Notes under the pieces: model-generated
The model's database searches: none
The model's input: the letters and a program-made list of their open reading frames with translations, nothing else
What the model was told of the DNA's origin: nothing
Program-made: the position numbers and the translations under genes
Shown here: one piece after another, positions 1 to 5,277 of the stretch
Layout: the number at the start of each line of letters is the position of its first letter
How positions within the stretch are numbered: position 1 is the first letter of the stretch
From: Sporomusaceae bacterium UBA1887
GTDB lineage: Bacteria; Bacillota; Negativicutes; Sporomusales; DSM-15969
Length of the DNA stretch: 5,316 nt
Direction: 5' to 3'
Assembly: GCA_002337925.1 (NCBI GenBank)
Contig: DDHB01000026.1
Location: 1 to 5,316, forward strand

Positions 1-144
1 AGCAGCTGGAGCCTTCTCGACGGCCTAAGTTTGTCGGCAGAGGAGAAGTAGGAACGAGGAGAACGGGCTTACGGCAGTTGGTGGTGAAGGGCTCCCCTGC
101 GGGGGGGCACAGATTAGCAAGGCATGGCGGTGCTCAAGCCCACC
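1..144. other. GC-rich, repeat-like segment without a convincing gene
   Basis: Positions 1-180 are about 60% G+C by hand count, clearly above the roughly 45% of the neighbouring genes. Frame 3 is open from the window edge to a TAG at 162-164. It encodes about 53 Arg/Gly-rich residues (starting QLEPSRRPKFVGRGEVGTRR) and resembles no domain I know. Frame 1 is open only to the TAG at 49-51. Either could be the tail of a gene to the left, but the biased composition fits an intergenic repeat read in a chance frame. A small GC hairpin (GCTCCCC 91-97, loop TGCG, GGGGGGC 102-108, one G-T pair) has no T-tract after it, so it is not a typical terminator. Confidence 0.4.
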
Positions 145-182
145 TGTCGTTGCGAGGAGCATAGCGACGTGGCAATCTCATC
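145..182. repeat. Palindromic dispersed-repeat motif (TTGCGAGGAGC...GCAATCTC type)
   Basis: The segment has TTGC (150-153) facing GCAA (171-174) with an imperfectly self-complementary middle, GAGGAGCATAGCGACG, and ends in the typical GCAATCTCATC. From memory, near-identical strings (cattgcgaggagc.aagcgacg.ggcaatctc) occur as scattered intergenic repeats in many unrelated bacterial genomes. That recollection is the main support, because only one copy is in this window. It lies about 90 bp before the aminotransferase gene, in the GC-rich block, and does not look like that gene's operator. Confidence 0.55.
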
Positions 183-216
183 TTTAGGCTTCCTAGCTGA
201 AAGTGGACATGGGCGG

Positions 217-250
217 GCTGCATTGCTTTGCTTGCAGCAGAGATTATTTT
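217..250 (+). promoter_or_regulatory. Weak candidate promoter/hairpin before hisC
   Basis: A 6-bp inverted repeat, GCTGCA (217-222) and TGCAGC (233-238), overlaps a possible -35 box TTGCTT (223-228). This is followed after 16 bases by a possible -10 box TATTTT (245-250). Transcription would begin only a few bases before the hisC ribosome binding site, leaving almost no leader, so this is a weak assignment. The real promoter may lie further left or outside the window. Confidence 0.2.
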
Positions 251-273
251 AAAGTGAATTGGAGAGGTACACA

Positions 274-1383
274 TTGAACAAACATTCCATTCAGCCCCGT
301 GAGGCCGTTCGGGCCTTGCGGGGTTTTACACCTGATTTATCGGACCTTACGATTCCGGAGCTCAGACAACTGCTGGGCCGCGAGGATGTGATTAAGCTTT
401 CTTTCAATGAGAGTCCTTATGGGCCGTCACCTCAGGTGATAACGGCATTGGGAGAGGCGGCAGCACAAGCTCATTTATATCATGACCCAGAGGGAAAGGA
501 GCTTAGGGTAGCGCTTGCACAGCATTTTGGCGTGACGTCAGATGGCATATTTTTAGCGAATGGTGCCGATGAGATCATTACGCTTGTTGCACAGGCATTT
601 CTTTCACCAGGTGATGAAGTGATTGTGGCTGATCCTACTTTTGGACAGTATGCTTTTGCTGCCAGGTTGATGGGAGCACAGCCGGTAGTTGTGCCGGTAA
701 GGCTGGATTTAACAACAGACCTGGACGCTATGGCCGGAGCAATTACTGCTTCAACAAAAGTAATTGTTCTTTGCAATCCCAATAATCCGACTGGATTAGT
801 TTTTGGCGGCAATGAACTGGAAAGCTTTCTCAAAAAAGTGCCTGATCAAGTGCTAGTTTTGCTTGATGAGGCGTATGCCGAATATGTAGACTCCTCTGAT
901 TTTAAATCCGGTATTGATTTATTGGACAAGTATCCAAACATCATTGCTGTCCGTACATTTTCTAAAATCTATGGCTTGGCAGGACTGCGACTGGGCTATG
1001 GCATTACCCGGCCTCAGGTAGCGGAACTGATTGACCGCGTTCGATCGCCTTTTAACGTTAATGCGCTGGCTCAAGCAGCCGCTTTGGCGGCACTGGCAGA
1101 TACGTCTTATTGTGTGCGTATAGCTGCTTTAAATGGGACCGAACGTCGGCGCTTAACAGCCCATTTGTCCGCATTAGGCTACAAAGTATATCCTGCCCAA
1201 ACGAATTTTATCTTTGCCGATATAGGGAAAGACAGTGATGCTTTATGCCAGGCTTTAGCCAATGAAGGTATAATTATACGTAGTGGTTCTAACTGGTCAA
1301 TGCCGACTTTTGTACGGATAACATTAGGAAATTCCTTGCAAAATGATAAGTTGATTGCAGCTCTACAAAAGTATCATAAATAA
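274..1383 (+). CDS. hisC: Histidinol-phosphate aminotransferase (HisC-family PLP aminotransferase)
   Basis: Fold-type I (class I/II) PLP aminotransferase. In histidine synthesis HisC moves an amino group from glutamate to imidazole-acetol phosphate, giving histidinol phosphate in the cytoplasm. Counting from the TTG at 274 (369 aa), visible signatures are the N-terminal FNESPYGPSP stretch typical of HisC, NPNNPTG (168-174), the PLP-ring Asp198 and Tyr201 in LLDEAYAEY, the Schiff-base Lys231 in FSKIYGLAGLRLGYG with Arg239, and the substrate-carboxylate Arg348 in VRITLG. The TTG at 274 is preferred because GGAGAGG (261-267) lies 6 bases before it; the in-frame TTG at 259 sits ahead of that site and would add 5 residues. 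No other his genes are visible, and HisC homologues often also accept aromatic amino acids, so the real substrate is uncertain. It lies 86 bp ahead of the ABC importer with no terminator seen between them, so read-through is possible. Confidence 0.88.
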   Translation: MNKHSIQPREAVRALRGFTPDLSDLTIPELRQLLGREDVIKLSFNESPYGPSPQVITALGEAAAQAHLYHDPEGKELRVALAQHFGVTSDGIFLANGADEIITLVAQAFLSPGDEVIVADPTFGQYAFAARLMGAQPVVVPVRLDLTTDLDAMAGAITASTKVIVLCNPNNPTGLVFGGNELESFLKKVPDQVLVLLDEAYAEYVDSSDFKSGIDLLDKYPNIIAVRTFSKIYGLAGLRLGYGITRPQVAELIDRVRSPFNVNALAQAAALAALADTSYCVRIAALNGTERRRLTAHLSALGYKVYPAQTNFIFADIGKDSDALCQALANEGIIIRSGSNWSMPTFVRITLGNSLQNDKLIAALQKYHK

Positions 1384-1457
1384 AAAGTATAAAATTTACT
1401 TAGTTTAGCAGGGGAATATGCAATTAATACGAATAATAATACTTAAACGAGATAGAT

Positions 1458-1463
1458 GGAGGG
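1458..1463 (+). promoter_or_regulatory. Ribosome binding site of the binding-protein gene
   Basis: GGAGGG lies 6 bases before the ATG at 1470 and supports that start. The AT-rich 1384-1457 stretch before it contains no clear -35/-10 pair and no terminator hairpin. Confidence 0.75.
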
Positions 1464-1469
1464 TTATTC

Positions 1470-2477
1470 ATGCTAAGAAAAGCAGCAGCATTTTTACTAA
1501 TTTTCATGCTGGCCGTTACGGTTGGCTGCGGTTCGGGCCAACAGGCAGCTCCGGCTGATCAGAGTAAGGCTAAGAAATCAATTGTAGTGGCTCTGCCTAC
1601 TTTTACCGGCTATGGCCCGTTGCTGATAGCCAAGGAAAAGGGGATTTTTGAGAAGAATGGCATTGATGTTCAATTACAGATTATTGATGGCTTAGGTGAA
1701 AGAAAGCAAGCCATACTCGCTAACAAAATTCAGGCTATGGCTACAGCATTGGATGTAGCAGTATCACTTGAAGGCGATGGAGTAGCGACAAAGATTGTTT
1801 GGGCTTTTGACAGCTCAAACGGCGCCGACGGTATTATCGTTAAGAATGCCAAGGGGATTAATACGGTAGCTGATTTAAAAGGCAAGGAAATTGCTTTGCC
1901 TGAGGCTGCTACCAGCCACTTCTTTGCTCTTACTGTGCTGGATAAAGCTGGTTTGAGCGATAAGGATGTAAAAATTGTCAATATGACAGCCGGTGAAGCA
2001 GGTGCTGCCTTTGTTGCCGGCAAGGTTGACGCTGCAGTAACCTGGGAGCCGTGGTTGTCCAAGGGTGCTAAAGCAGAGGGCAAAGTGCTGGTAAGCACAA
2101 AAGATACCCCCGGTTTAATTGCCGACATTGTCGCTTTTCGCGCTGACTTTGTAAAGTCTAATCCTACTGAAGTACAGGCTTTTGTTAACTCTTTAAAAGA
2201 GGCAACCGACTTTATGGCTGCTAATAAGGAAGAGGCATACAAGATTATTGCCGCTGGCTTTAAAATGAAACCGGAAGAAATAAAAGATGACATGGGAACG
2301 CTAACGTTCTATGACCTTAATGGCAACAAAACTTTCTTCGGTGCTGCAGACAAGCCCGGACAGATTTATGACGTAGCAAAAAAAGCCGGTCAATTCTATT
2401 TTGAGAAAAAGAAAATATCCAAGCAGCCTAATACTGTGGATATGATTGACTCCAGCTTCCTGTCCAAAGTAAAATAA
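1470..2477 (+). CDS. ABC transporter substrate-binding lipoprotein, nitrate/sulfonate/taurine (NMT1/TauA-SsuA) class
   Basis: Extracytoplasmic solute receptor of an ABC importer. The 335-aa product starts with a lipoprotein signal peptide: Lys at 4, a hydrophobic core at 5-18, and a TVGC lipobox with Cys20 as the likely lipidated residue. A short Gln/Ala/Lys linker follows, and from about residue 37 the mature two-lobed domain begins. Family-typical segments are the GYGPLLIAKEKGIFEKNGID stretch, DSSNGADGI (114-122, probably near the ligand cleft), the DLKGKEIALP stretch, and VDAAVTWEPW ending in WEPW (192-195). This pattern matches the COG0715 group, which binds nitrate, sulfonates, taurine, thiamine precursors and similar solutes. 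The sequence does not tell me which, so no gene symbol is given. It comes first in the transporter cluster, and a hairpin after its stop codon probably lets it be made in excess over the membrane parts. Confidence 0.92.
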   Translation: MLRKAAAFLLIFMLAVTVGCGSGQQAAPADQSKAKKSIVVALPTFTGYGPLLIAKEKGIFEKNGIDVQLQIIDGLGERKQAILANKIQAMATALDVAVSLEGDGVATKIVWAFDSSNGADGIIVKNAKGINTVADLKGKEIALPEAATSHFFALTVLDKAGLSDKDVKIVNMTAGEAGAAFVAGKVDAAVTWEPWLSKGAKAEGKVLVSTKDTPGLIADIVAFRADFVKSNPTEVQAFVNSLKEATDFMAANKEEAYKIIAAGFKMKPEEIKDDMGTLTFYDLNGNKTFFGAADKPGQIYDVAKKAGQFYFEKKKISKQPNTVDMIDSSFLSKVK

Positions 2478-2492
2478 CAGTAACTGGCCGAT

Positions 2493-2519
2493 GGCCCGCG
2501 CTTGCGGGCCGTTTTATTT
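2493..2519 (+). terminator. Intrinsic (probably partial) terminator between binding protein and permease
   Basis: A perfect 7-bp G+C stem, GGCCCGC (2493-2499) and GCGGGCC (2504-2510), with a GCTT loop is followed by GTTTTATTT. It starts 16 bases after the binding-protein stop codon and ends about 25 bases before the permease start. Since no promoter is obvious in the short gap after it, some transcripts must read through. Terminators or stabilising hairpins at this place are common in importer operons and raise binding protein relative to permease. Confidence 0.75.
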
Positions 2520-2543
2520 AGAAAGTGTAAGTAGGTGGTGTTC

Positions 2544-3341
2544 TTGTTGAAATATTTAATACCCAAAGCAGATATTCCGGACAAGCTGTATATAACATTG
2601 ACTGCGTTGTCCTTTGCCCTGCTGCTTGCAGTATGGTCAGGGCTTACCTATAGTGGCTTTGTACCGGTGCTTTTTTTGCCGGCACCTGATCAAATTGTTA
2701 CAAGCGCGATTACATTGTTTACCGAATTTAATTTAATTGATGATATTCTGGCCAGTGTAGGCCGGGTGACGGCCGGATTCGTACTGGCAGCTGTCATCGG
2801 AGTTCCGCTTGGAGTTTTGATGGGAAGTCTGAAGGTATGTGAAGCTTTTGCGGAACCACTGCTGGGCTTTTTGCGGTATATGCCTGCTTCTGCCTTTATT
2901 CCGCTGTTTATCCTTTGGCTGGGAATTGGTGAGAGCGAAAAAGTGGCGGTTATCTTTTTTGGTACTTTCTTTCAGTTGACACTGATGATCATGGATGTTA
3001 CCAAAAATGTCTCTCAGGCATTGATTGATACTGCTTATACGCTGGGCGTATCGCGCAGTGCTGTTTTTTGGCGGGTCATATTGCCTTCCAGTCTTCCTGG
3101 TATTGTTGACACGCTCCGCATTACGTTCGGCTGGGCCTGGACTTATCTGGTCGTTGCTGAAATTGTTGCAGCCAGCTCAGGACTCGGACATATGATTATG
3201 CAATCCCAGCGCTTCTTAAAGACCTCTCATATCATTGTCGGTATTATTATTATCGGCGTGATTGGTATCTTAATTGACGTTTTCTTTAAAGGTTTGTATA
3301 AGAAGCTCTTTCCCTGGATGGGGAAGGGAGGCGGTGCATGA
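2544..3341 (+). CDS. ABC transporter permease, nitrate/sulfonate/taurine class (SsuC/TauC-like)
   Basis: Inner-membrane channel subunit of the importer (binding-protein-dependent permease domain, PF00528 type). With the TTG start at 2544 it has 265 residues, normal for the family. Hydrophobic segments lie near 15-37, 75-93, 115-128, 133-150, 193-217 and 229-253, consistent with about six helices. The family-typical FLPAPDQI (44-51) and LRYMPASAFIPLFILWLGIG (110-129) are present. The cytoplasmic coupling (EAA) loop that docks on the ATPase is DTAYTLGVSRSAVFWRVILP, with Gly168 and Leu-Pro at 180-181. The start is uncertain: in-frame GTG codons at 2535 and 2538 and TTG codons at 2544 and 2547 are all possible. 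AGGTG (2533-2537) is placed best for the TTG pair. The stop codon overlaps the ATPase start (ATGA), implying coupled translation. Confidence 0.9.
   Translation: MLKYLIPKADIPDKLYITLTALSFALLLAVWSGLTYSGFVPVLFLPAPDQIVTSAITLFTEFNLIDDILASVGRVTAGFVLAAVIGVPLGVLMGSLKVCEAFAEPLLGFLRYMPASAFIPLFILWLGIGESEKVAVIFFGTFFQLTLMIMDVTKNVSQALIDTAYTLGVSRSAVFWRVILPSSLPGIVDTLRITFGWAWTYLVVAEIVAASSGLGHMIMQSQRFLKTSHIIVGIIIIGVIGILIDVFFKGLYKKLFPWMGKGGGA
3326..3331 (+). promoter_or_regulatory. Ribosome binding site for the ATPase inside the permease gene
   Basis: GGGAGG lies inside the last codons of the permease gene, 6 bases before ATG 3338 and 9 before ATG 3341. Both starts are plausible and differ by one methionine. 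Confidence 0.7.
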
Positions 3342-4126
3342 TGGCAGATAAATTGATCATTGATAATGTTTCTAAGATTTTTAGTGATAAAGGGCAGCAG
3401 GTAACTGCTTTGCAAAATACCAGCTTTACGGTGTCGCAAAATGAATTTATTACAATTCTGGGACCATCGGGTTGTGGAAAATCAACGATACTAAAGATTA
3501 TTGCCGGTCTGGAAGAGCCATCAAGCGGTAAAGTATTGCTTGACGGCCGTGAAATAAAAGGACCAGGCAGCGACCGAGGCATGGTATTTCAATCCTATAC
3601 CCTGTTTCCCTGGCTGACCGTTCAGGAAAATATTGAATTCGGGTTGGATGTAGCTGGTAAATCGAAAGCAGAGCGGCAGGATACTGCCCGCCATTACCTA
3701 GAGAAAATCGGACTAACAGGCTTTGAAAAAGCCTACCCTAGTAATCTATCAGGAGGGATGAAGCAGCGGGTGGCAATTGCCCGTGCTTTGGCCAATGATC
3801 CGCAGGTGCTGCTGATGGACGAGCCTTTTGGAGCACTCGATGCCCAGACGCGCACAGTTATGCAGGAATTGCTGCTTACCGTGTGGGAAGAGTCGCATAA
3901 AACCATTCTATTTGTTACCCATGATGTAGACGAAGCCATCTTTATGGGCGATACCATTTACGTAATGACAGCCCGTCCCGGTAAGATAAAAGCCCGTCTG
4001 GAAGTACCACTGCTGCGTTCACGGACATATGATATGAAGCTGACTGACAGTTTTGTCGACCTCAAAAAACAGGCGCTTGAACTAATCCGCGAAGAAAGCT
4101 GGAAAACTGCTAACAGCAATATGTAA
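3338..4126 (+). CDS. ABC transporter ATP-binding protein, nitrate/sulfonate/taurine class (SsuB/TauB-like)
   Basis: Cytoplasmic nucleotide-binding subunit that drives the importer by ATP hydrolysis. The 262-aa product has every catalytic motif intact and in order: Walker A GPSGCGKST (42-50, Lys48), Q-loop Gln85 in VFQSYTLFPWLTV, signature LSGGMKQR (137-144), Walker B VLLMDEP (157-163, Asp161 and catalytic Glu162), D-loop ALD (about 166-168) and switch His195 in FVTHDVDEA. The LFPWLTVQENI stretch after the Q-loop and the VMTARPGKI stretch near residue 210 are typical of the COG1116 group serving nitrate, sulfonate and taurine importers. There is no extra C-terminal regulatory domain. It overlaps the permease gene by 4 bp, and its stop codon overlaps the ribosome binding site of the next gene, so it belongs to the same operon. 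Confidence 0.93.
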   Translation: MMADKLIIDNVSKIFSDKGQQVTALQNTSFTVSQNEFITILGPSGCGKSTILKIIAGLEEPSSGKVLLDGREIKGPGSDRGMVFQSYTLFPWLTVQENIEFGLDVAGKSKAERQDTARHYLEKIGLTGFEKAYPSNLSGGMKQRVAIARALANDPQVLLMDEPFGALDAQTRTVMQELLLTVWEESHKTILFVTHDVDEAIFMGDTIYVMTARPGKIKARLEVPLLRSRTYDMKLTDSFVDLKKQALELIREESWKTANSNM

Positions 4127-4131
4127 GGAGG
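4125..4131 (+). promoter_or_regulatory. Strong ribosome binding site of the ogt-like gene
   Basis: AAGGAGG overlaps the ATPase stop codon (TAA 4124-4126) and lies 9 bases before the ATG at 4141. It is the closest match to the consensus in the window and suggests efficient translation in the same transcript as the transporter. Confidence 0.75.
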
Positions 4132-4140
4132 AAGCAGAAT

Positions 4141-4638
4141 ATGGGCAAACTATATACGGTAATGGAAACACCCTGGGGGTATTCTGTAGCAGTTTGGTCA
4201 GATGCAGGTCTCTGGGAAGTAGGATTTCCAAAAAATGATGTGGAAAAGGCGTTGGCTGATATTCAAACTACGGATATCACGGAGGCTGCTGAGCATCCCT
4301 TAGGGTTGCCGCTTACCCAGCAGTTGAAAAGCTATTTTAAAGGCTTTCCCATTATTTTTGATATTCCGATTGACTGGAGCGGCTATACACCCTTTCAGGC
4401 AGCCGTACTTCGCTATACCAATGAAATTGGTTATGGAAAAGTGGAAACGTATGGCCAGGTTGCCCAAAATATTAATCATCCCAAGGCTTCCCGGGCTGTG
4501 GGCGGCGCCCTGCATATCAACAGAACTCCGATTGTTGTGCCTTGTCACCGCGTGATTGGTGCTAATGGCAGTTTAACCGGCTTTGGCGGCGGGGTAGATA
4601 TGAAAGCGGCATTGCTGCTGCTGGAAAATAATCAATAA
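4141..4638 (+). CDS. ogt: Methylated-DNA--[protein]-cysteine S-methyltransferase (Ogt/AGT)
   Basis: Suicidal DNA-repair protein that takes the alkyl group from O6-alkylguanine (and O4-alkylthymine) onto its own cysteine. The 165-aa length is normal for a stand-alone Ogt; there is no Ada-type regulatory domain. An N-terminal domain (about 1-75) precedes the conserved C-terminal domain beginning TPFQAAV. Lining it up with human AGT through the active site gives the acceptor Cys135 in PCHRV (134-138), His136, hinge Asn127, arginine finger Arg118 in SRAVGGAL, and Glu162 completing the Cys-His-Glu network. The position of human Tyr158 is Phe148 here (TGFGGG). The gene starts 14 bp after the ATPase stop with a strong ribosome binding site, so it is probably co-transcribed with the importer. 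No functional link is known to me. Confidence 0.93.
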   Translation: MGKLYTVMETPWGYSVAVWSDAGLWEVGFPKNDVEKALADIQTTDITEAAEHPLGLPLTQQLKSYFKGFPIIFDIPIDWSGYTPFQAAVLRYTNEIGYGKVETYGQVAQNINHPKASRAVGGALHINRTPIVVPCHRVIGANGSLTGFGGGVDMKAALLLLENNQ

Positions 4639-4643
4639 AATGG

Positions 4644-4672
4644 GTGCCTATTTCTAAAATTACCCTTATAAT
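4644..4672 (+). promoter_or_regulatory. Candidate promoter for the holin-like gene
   Basis: A perfect -10 hexamer TATAAT (4667-4672) lies just after ogt. At the usual 17-base spacing the -35 position holds only GTGCCT (4644-4649), a poor match. Transcription would start near 4679. A separate promoter fits the longer 67-bp gap between ogt and the preferred start of the next gene. Confidence 0.45.
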
Positions 4673-4690
4673 AGGAATATCATGTGGTGT

Positions 4691-4697
4691 AAGGGGG
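4691..4697 (+). promoter_or_regulatory. Ribosome binding site deciding the holin-like start
   Basis: AAGGGGG lies 8 bases before the GTG at 4706. The upstream in-frame ATG at 4682 has no such site and would lie almost at the predicted transcript start, so GTG 4706 is preferred. Confidence 0.6.
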
Positions 4698-4705
4698 AAC
4701 CGGCC

Positions 4706-5050
4706 GTGTGCGGTTTTTTACTGAGAATTATCATTAATGCGGTAATCCTGTTTGTAGCTGTGGTTCAATTACCGGGTATTTTTGTGGATACTTTGGGCAG
4801 TACGCTGCTGGGAGCAGCAATTATCGGTATTGCCAATGCTGCTATTCGTCCTTTGATGGAGCTAAGCTCATTGCCGCTTAATGTAACAACTCTCAGTGGG
4901 CTAACCTTTTTTACCAATCTCCTAGCGCCATTTATGGTGGTGAAAACACTGCCGGGTTTTCAGATTTCCAGTGTTTTTGCGCCCTTTGCAGCTATCGTAT
5001 TATTGACGGTTTGCAGTTGTACGCTGACTAAAATAATTCGGGACCGGTAA
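4706..5050 (+). CDS. Small four-helix membrane protein, phage holin superfamily IV / YvlD-like
   Basis: A 114-aa integral membrane protein (122 aa if started at ATG 4682). It has about four hydrophobic stretches: roughly 3-23, 28-46, 60-80 and 86-107. The signature is IANAAIRPLMELSSLPLNVTT followed by a short loop and LTFFTNLL, as in the PF04020 group (NAxxRPxLxxLxLPLNxxTLGLFxxxxN). Despite the holin name, most chromosomal members stand alone and have no shown lytic role; their function in the bacterial membrane is poorly known. No endolysin or other phage gene is visible nearby, so a phage origin is not supported. It ends just before a hairpin, but that hairpin has its T-tract on the other strand. 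Confidence 0.82.
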   Translation: MCGFLLRIIINAVILFVAVVQLPGIFVDTLGSTLLGAAIIGIANAAIRPLMELSSLPLNVTTLSGLTFFTNLLAPFMVVKTLPGFQISSVFAPFAAIVLLTVCSCTLTKIIRDR

Positions 5051-5053
5051 GAT

Positions 5054-5091
5054 AAAAAAGAAGAGGACTTGGTGAAAGCCAAGTCCTCTTC
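5054..5091 (-). terminator. Perfect hairpin with T-tract on the minus strand
   Basis: AAGAGGACTTGG (5061-5072) and CCAAGTCCTCTT (5079-5090) pair perfectly around a TGAAAG loop, and G5060/C5091 extends the stem to 13 bp. Six A residues at 5054-5059 become a T6 tract directly after the stem when read on the minus strand. Read on the plus strand, the stem is followed by CGTATAATGA with no T-tract. It is therefore a textbook intrinsic terminator for transcription arriving from the right, and at best a weak one for the holin-like gene, which ends 10 bases before the stem. Confidence 0.8.
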
Positions 5092-5098
5092 GTATAAT

Positions 5099-5170
5099 GA
5101 CCGGCAGTATGTATTTTTGTTTGCTTCGTTCTATCCTCGTTCTTATCGGCCCTTCTGGAAATTGCCGGTC
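5099..5170. repeat. Inverted repeat GACCGGCA...TGCCGGTC
   Basis: GACCGGCA (5099-5106) and TGCCGGTC (5163-5170) are perfect 8-bp inverted repeats enclosing 56 bases. The right arm also overlaps the outer arm of the next inverted repeat (AATTGCC 5160-5166 with GGCAATT 5264-5270), so the two folds compete. On the minus strand the enclosed piece contains GAACGAGGATAGAACG, related to GAACGAGGAGAACG at 52-65. Confidence 0.45.
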
Positions 5171-5177
5171 CGAAGGA

Positions 5178-5262
5178 TGGAAAATCACTAGCTTACGTTA
5201 AGAAATTCGTACTGTTTGAGCGAAGCGAGTTTCACGAATTTTAGTAAGCTAGTGATTTTCCA
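5178..5262. repeat. Long palindromic element with a mirror-repeat centre
   Basis: TGGAAAATCACTAGCTTAC (5178-5196) is perfectly complementary to 5244-5262, giving 19-bp arms. A second pair, AAATTCGT (5203-5210) and ACGAATTT (5234-5241), continues the stem. The remaining centre contains TTTGAGCGAAGCGAGTTT (5215-5232), which reads the same backwards on one strand. Outer pairs AATTGCC/GGCAATT (5160-5166, 5264-5270) and CTTC/GAAG (5152-5155, 5272-5275) may enlarge the fold. No T-tract follows, so it is not a normal terminator. It looks like a mobile or dispersed intergenic palindrome of unknown function. Confidence 0.75.
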
Positions 5263-5277
5263 AGGCAATTGGAAGAC

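Noticed and set aside
91..108. GC hairpin as a terminator of an upstream gene
   Set aside because: The stem is followed by ACAGATTAGCAA rather than a T-tract.
480..833. 117-codon minus-strand open frame opposite hisC
   Set aside because: Antisense shadow of a well-supported gene with no recognisable motif.
1384..1457. Possible promoter or riboswitch before the binding-protein gene
   Set aside because: The stretch is AT-rich with several loose -10-like strings (e.g. TAATAC 1425-1430), but no acceptable -35 at proper spacing and no conserved riboswitch-like fold could be seen.
1730..2293. 187-codon minus-strand open frame opposite the binding-protein gene
   Set aside because: It lies entirely antisense to a well-supported gene, has a Ser/Ala/Thr-rich composition typical of shadow frames, and no domain.
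4706..5050. Prophage remnant, from the holin-type label
   Set aside because: The family is mostly chromosomal in bacteria, and no endolysin, capsid, integrase or attachment site is visible.
5000..5188. 62-codon minus-strand open frame over the holin-like 3' end and right-hand repeats
   Set aside because: It runs straight through the strong minus-strand terminator hairpin and into the antisense of a real gene, starts within the palindrome arm, and shows no recognisable domain.
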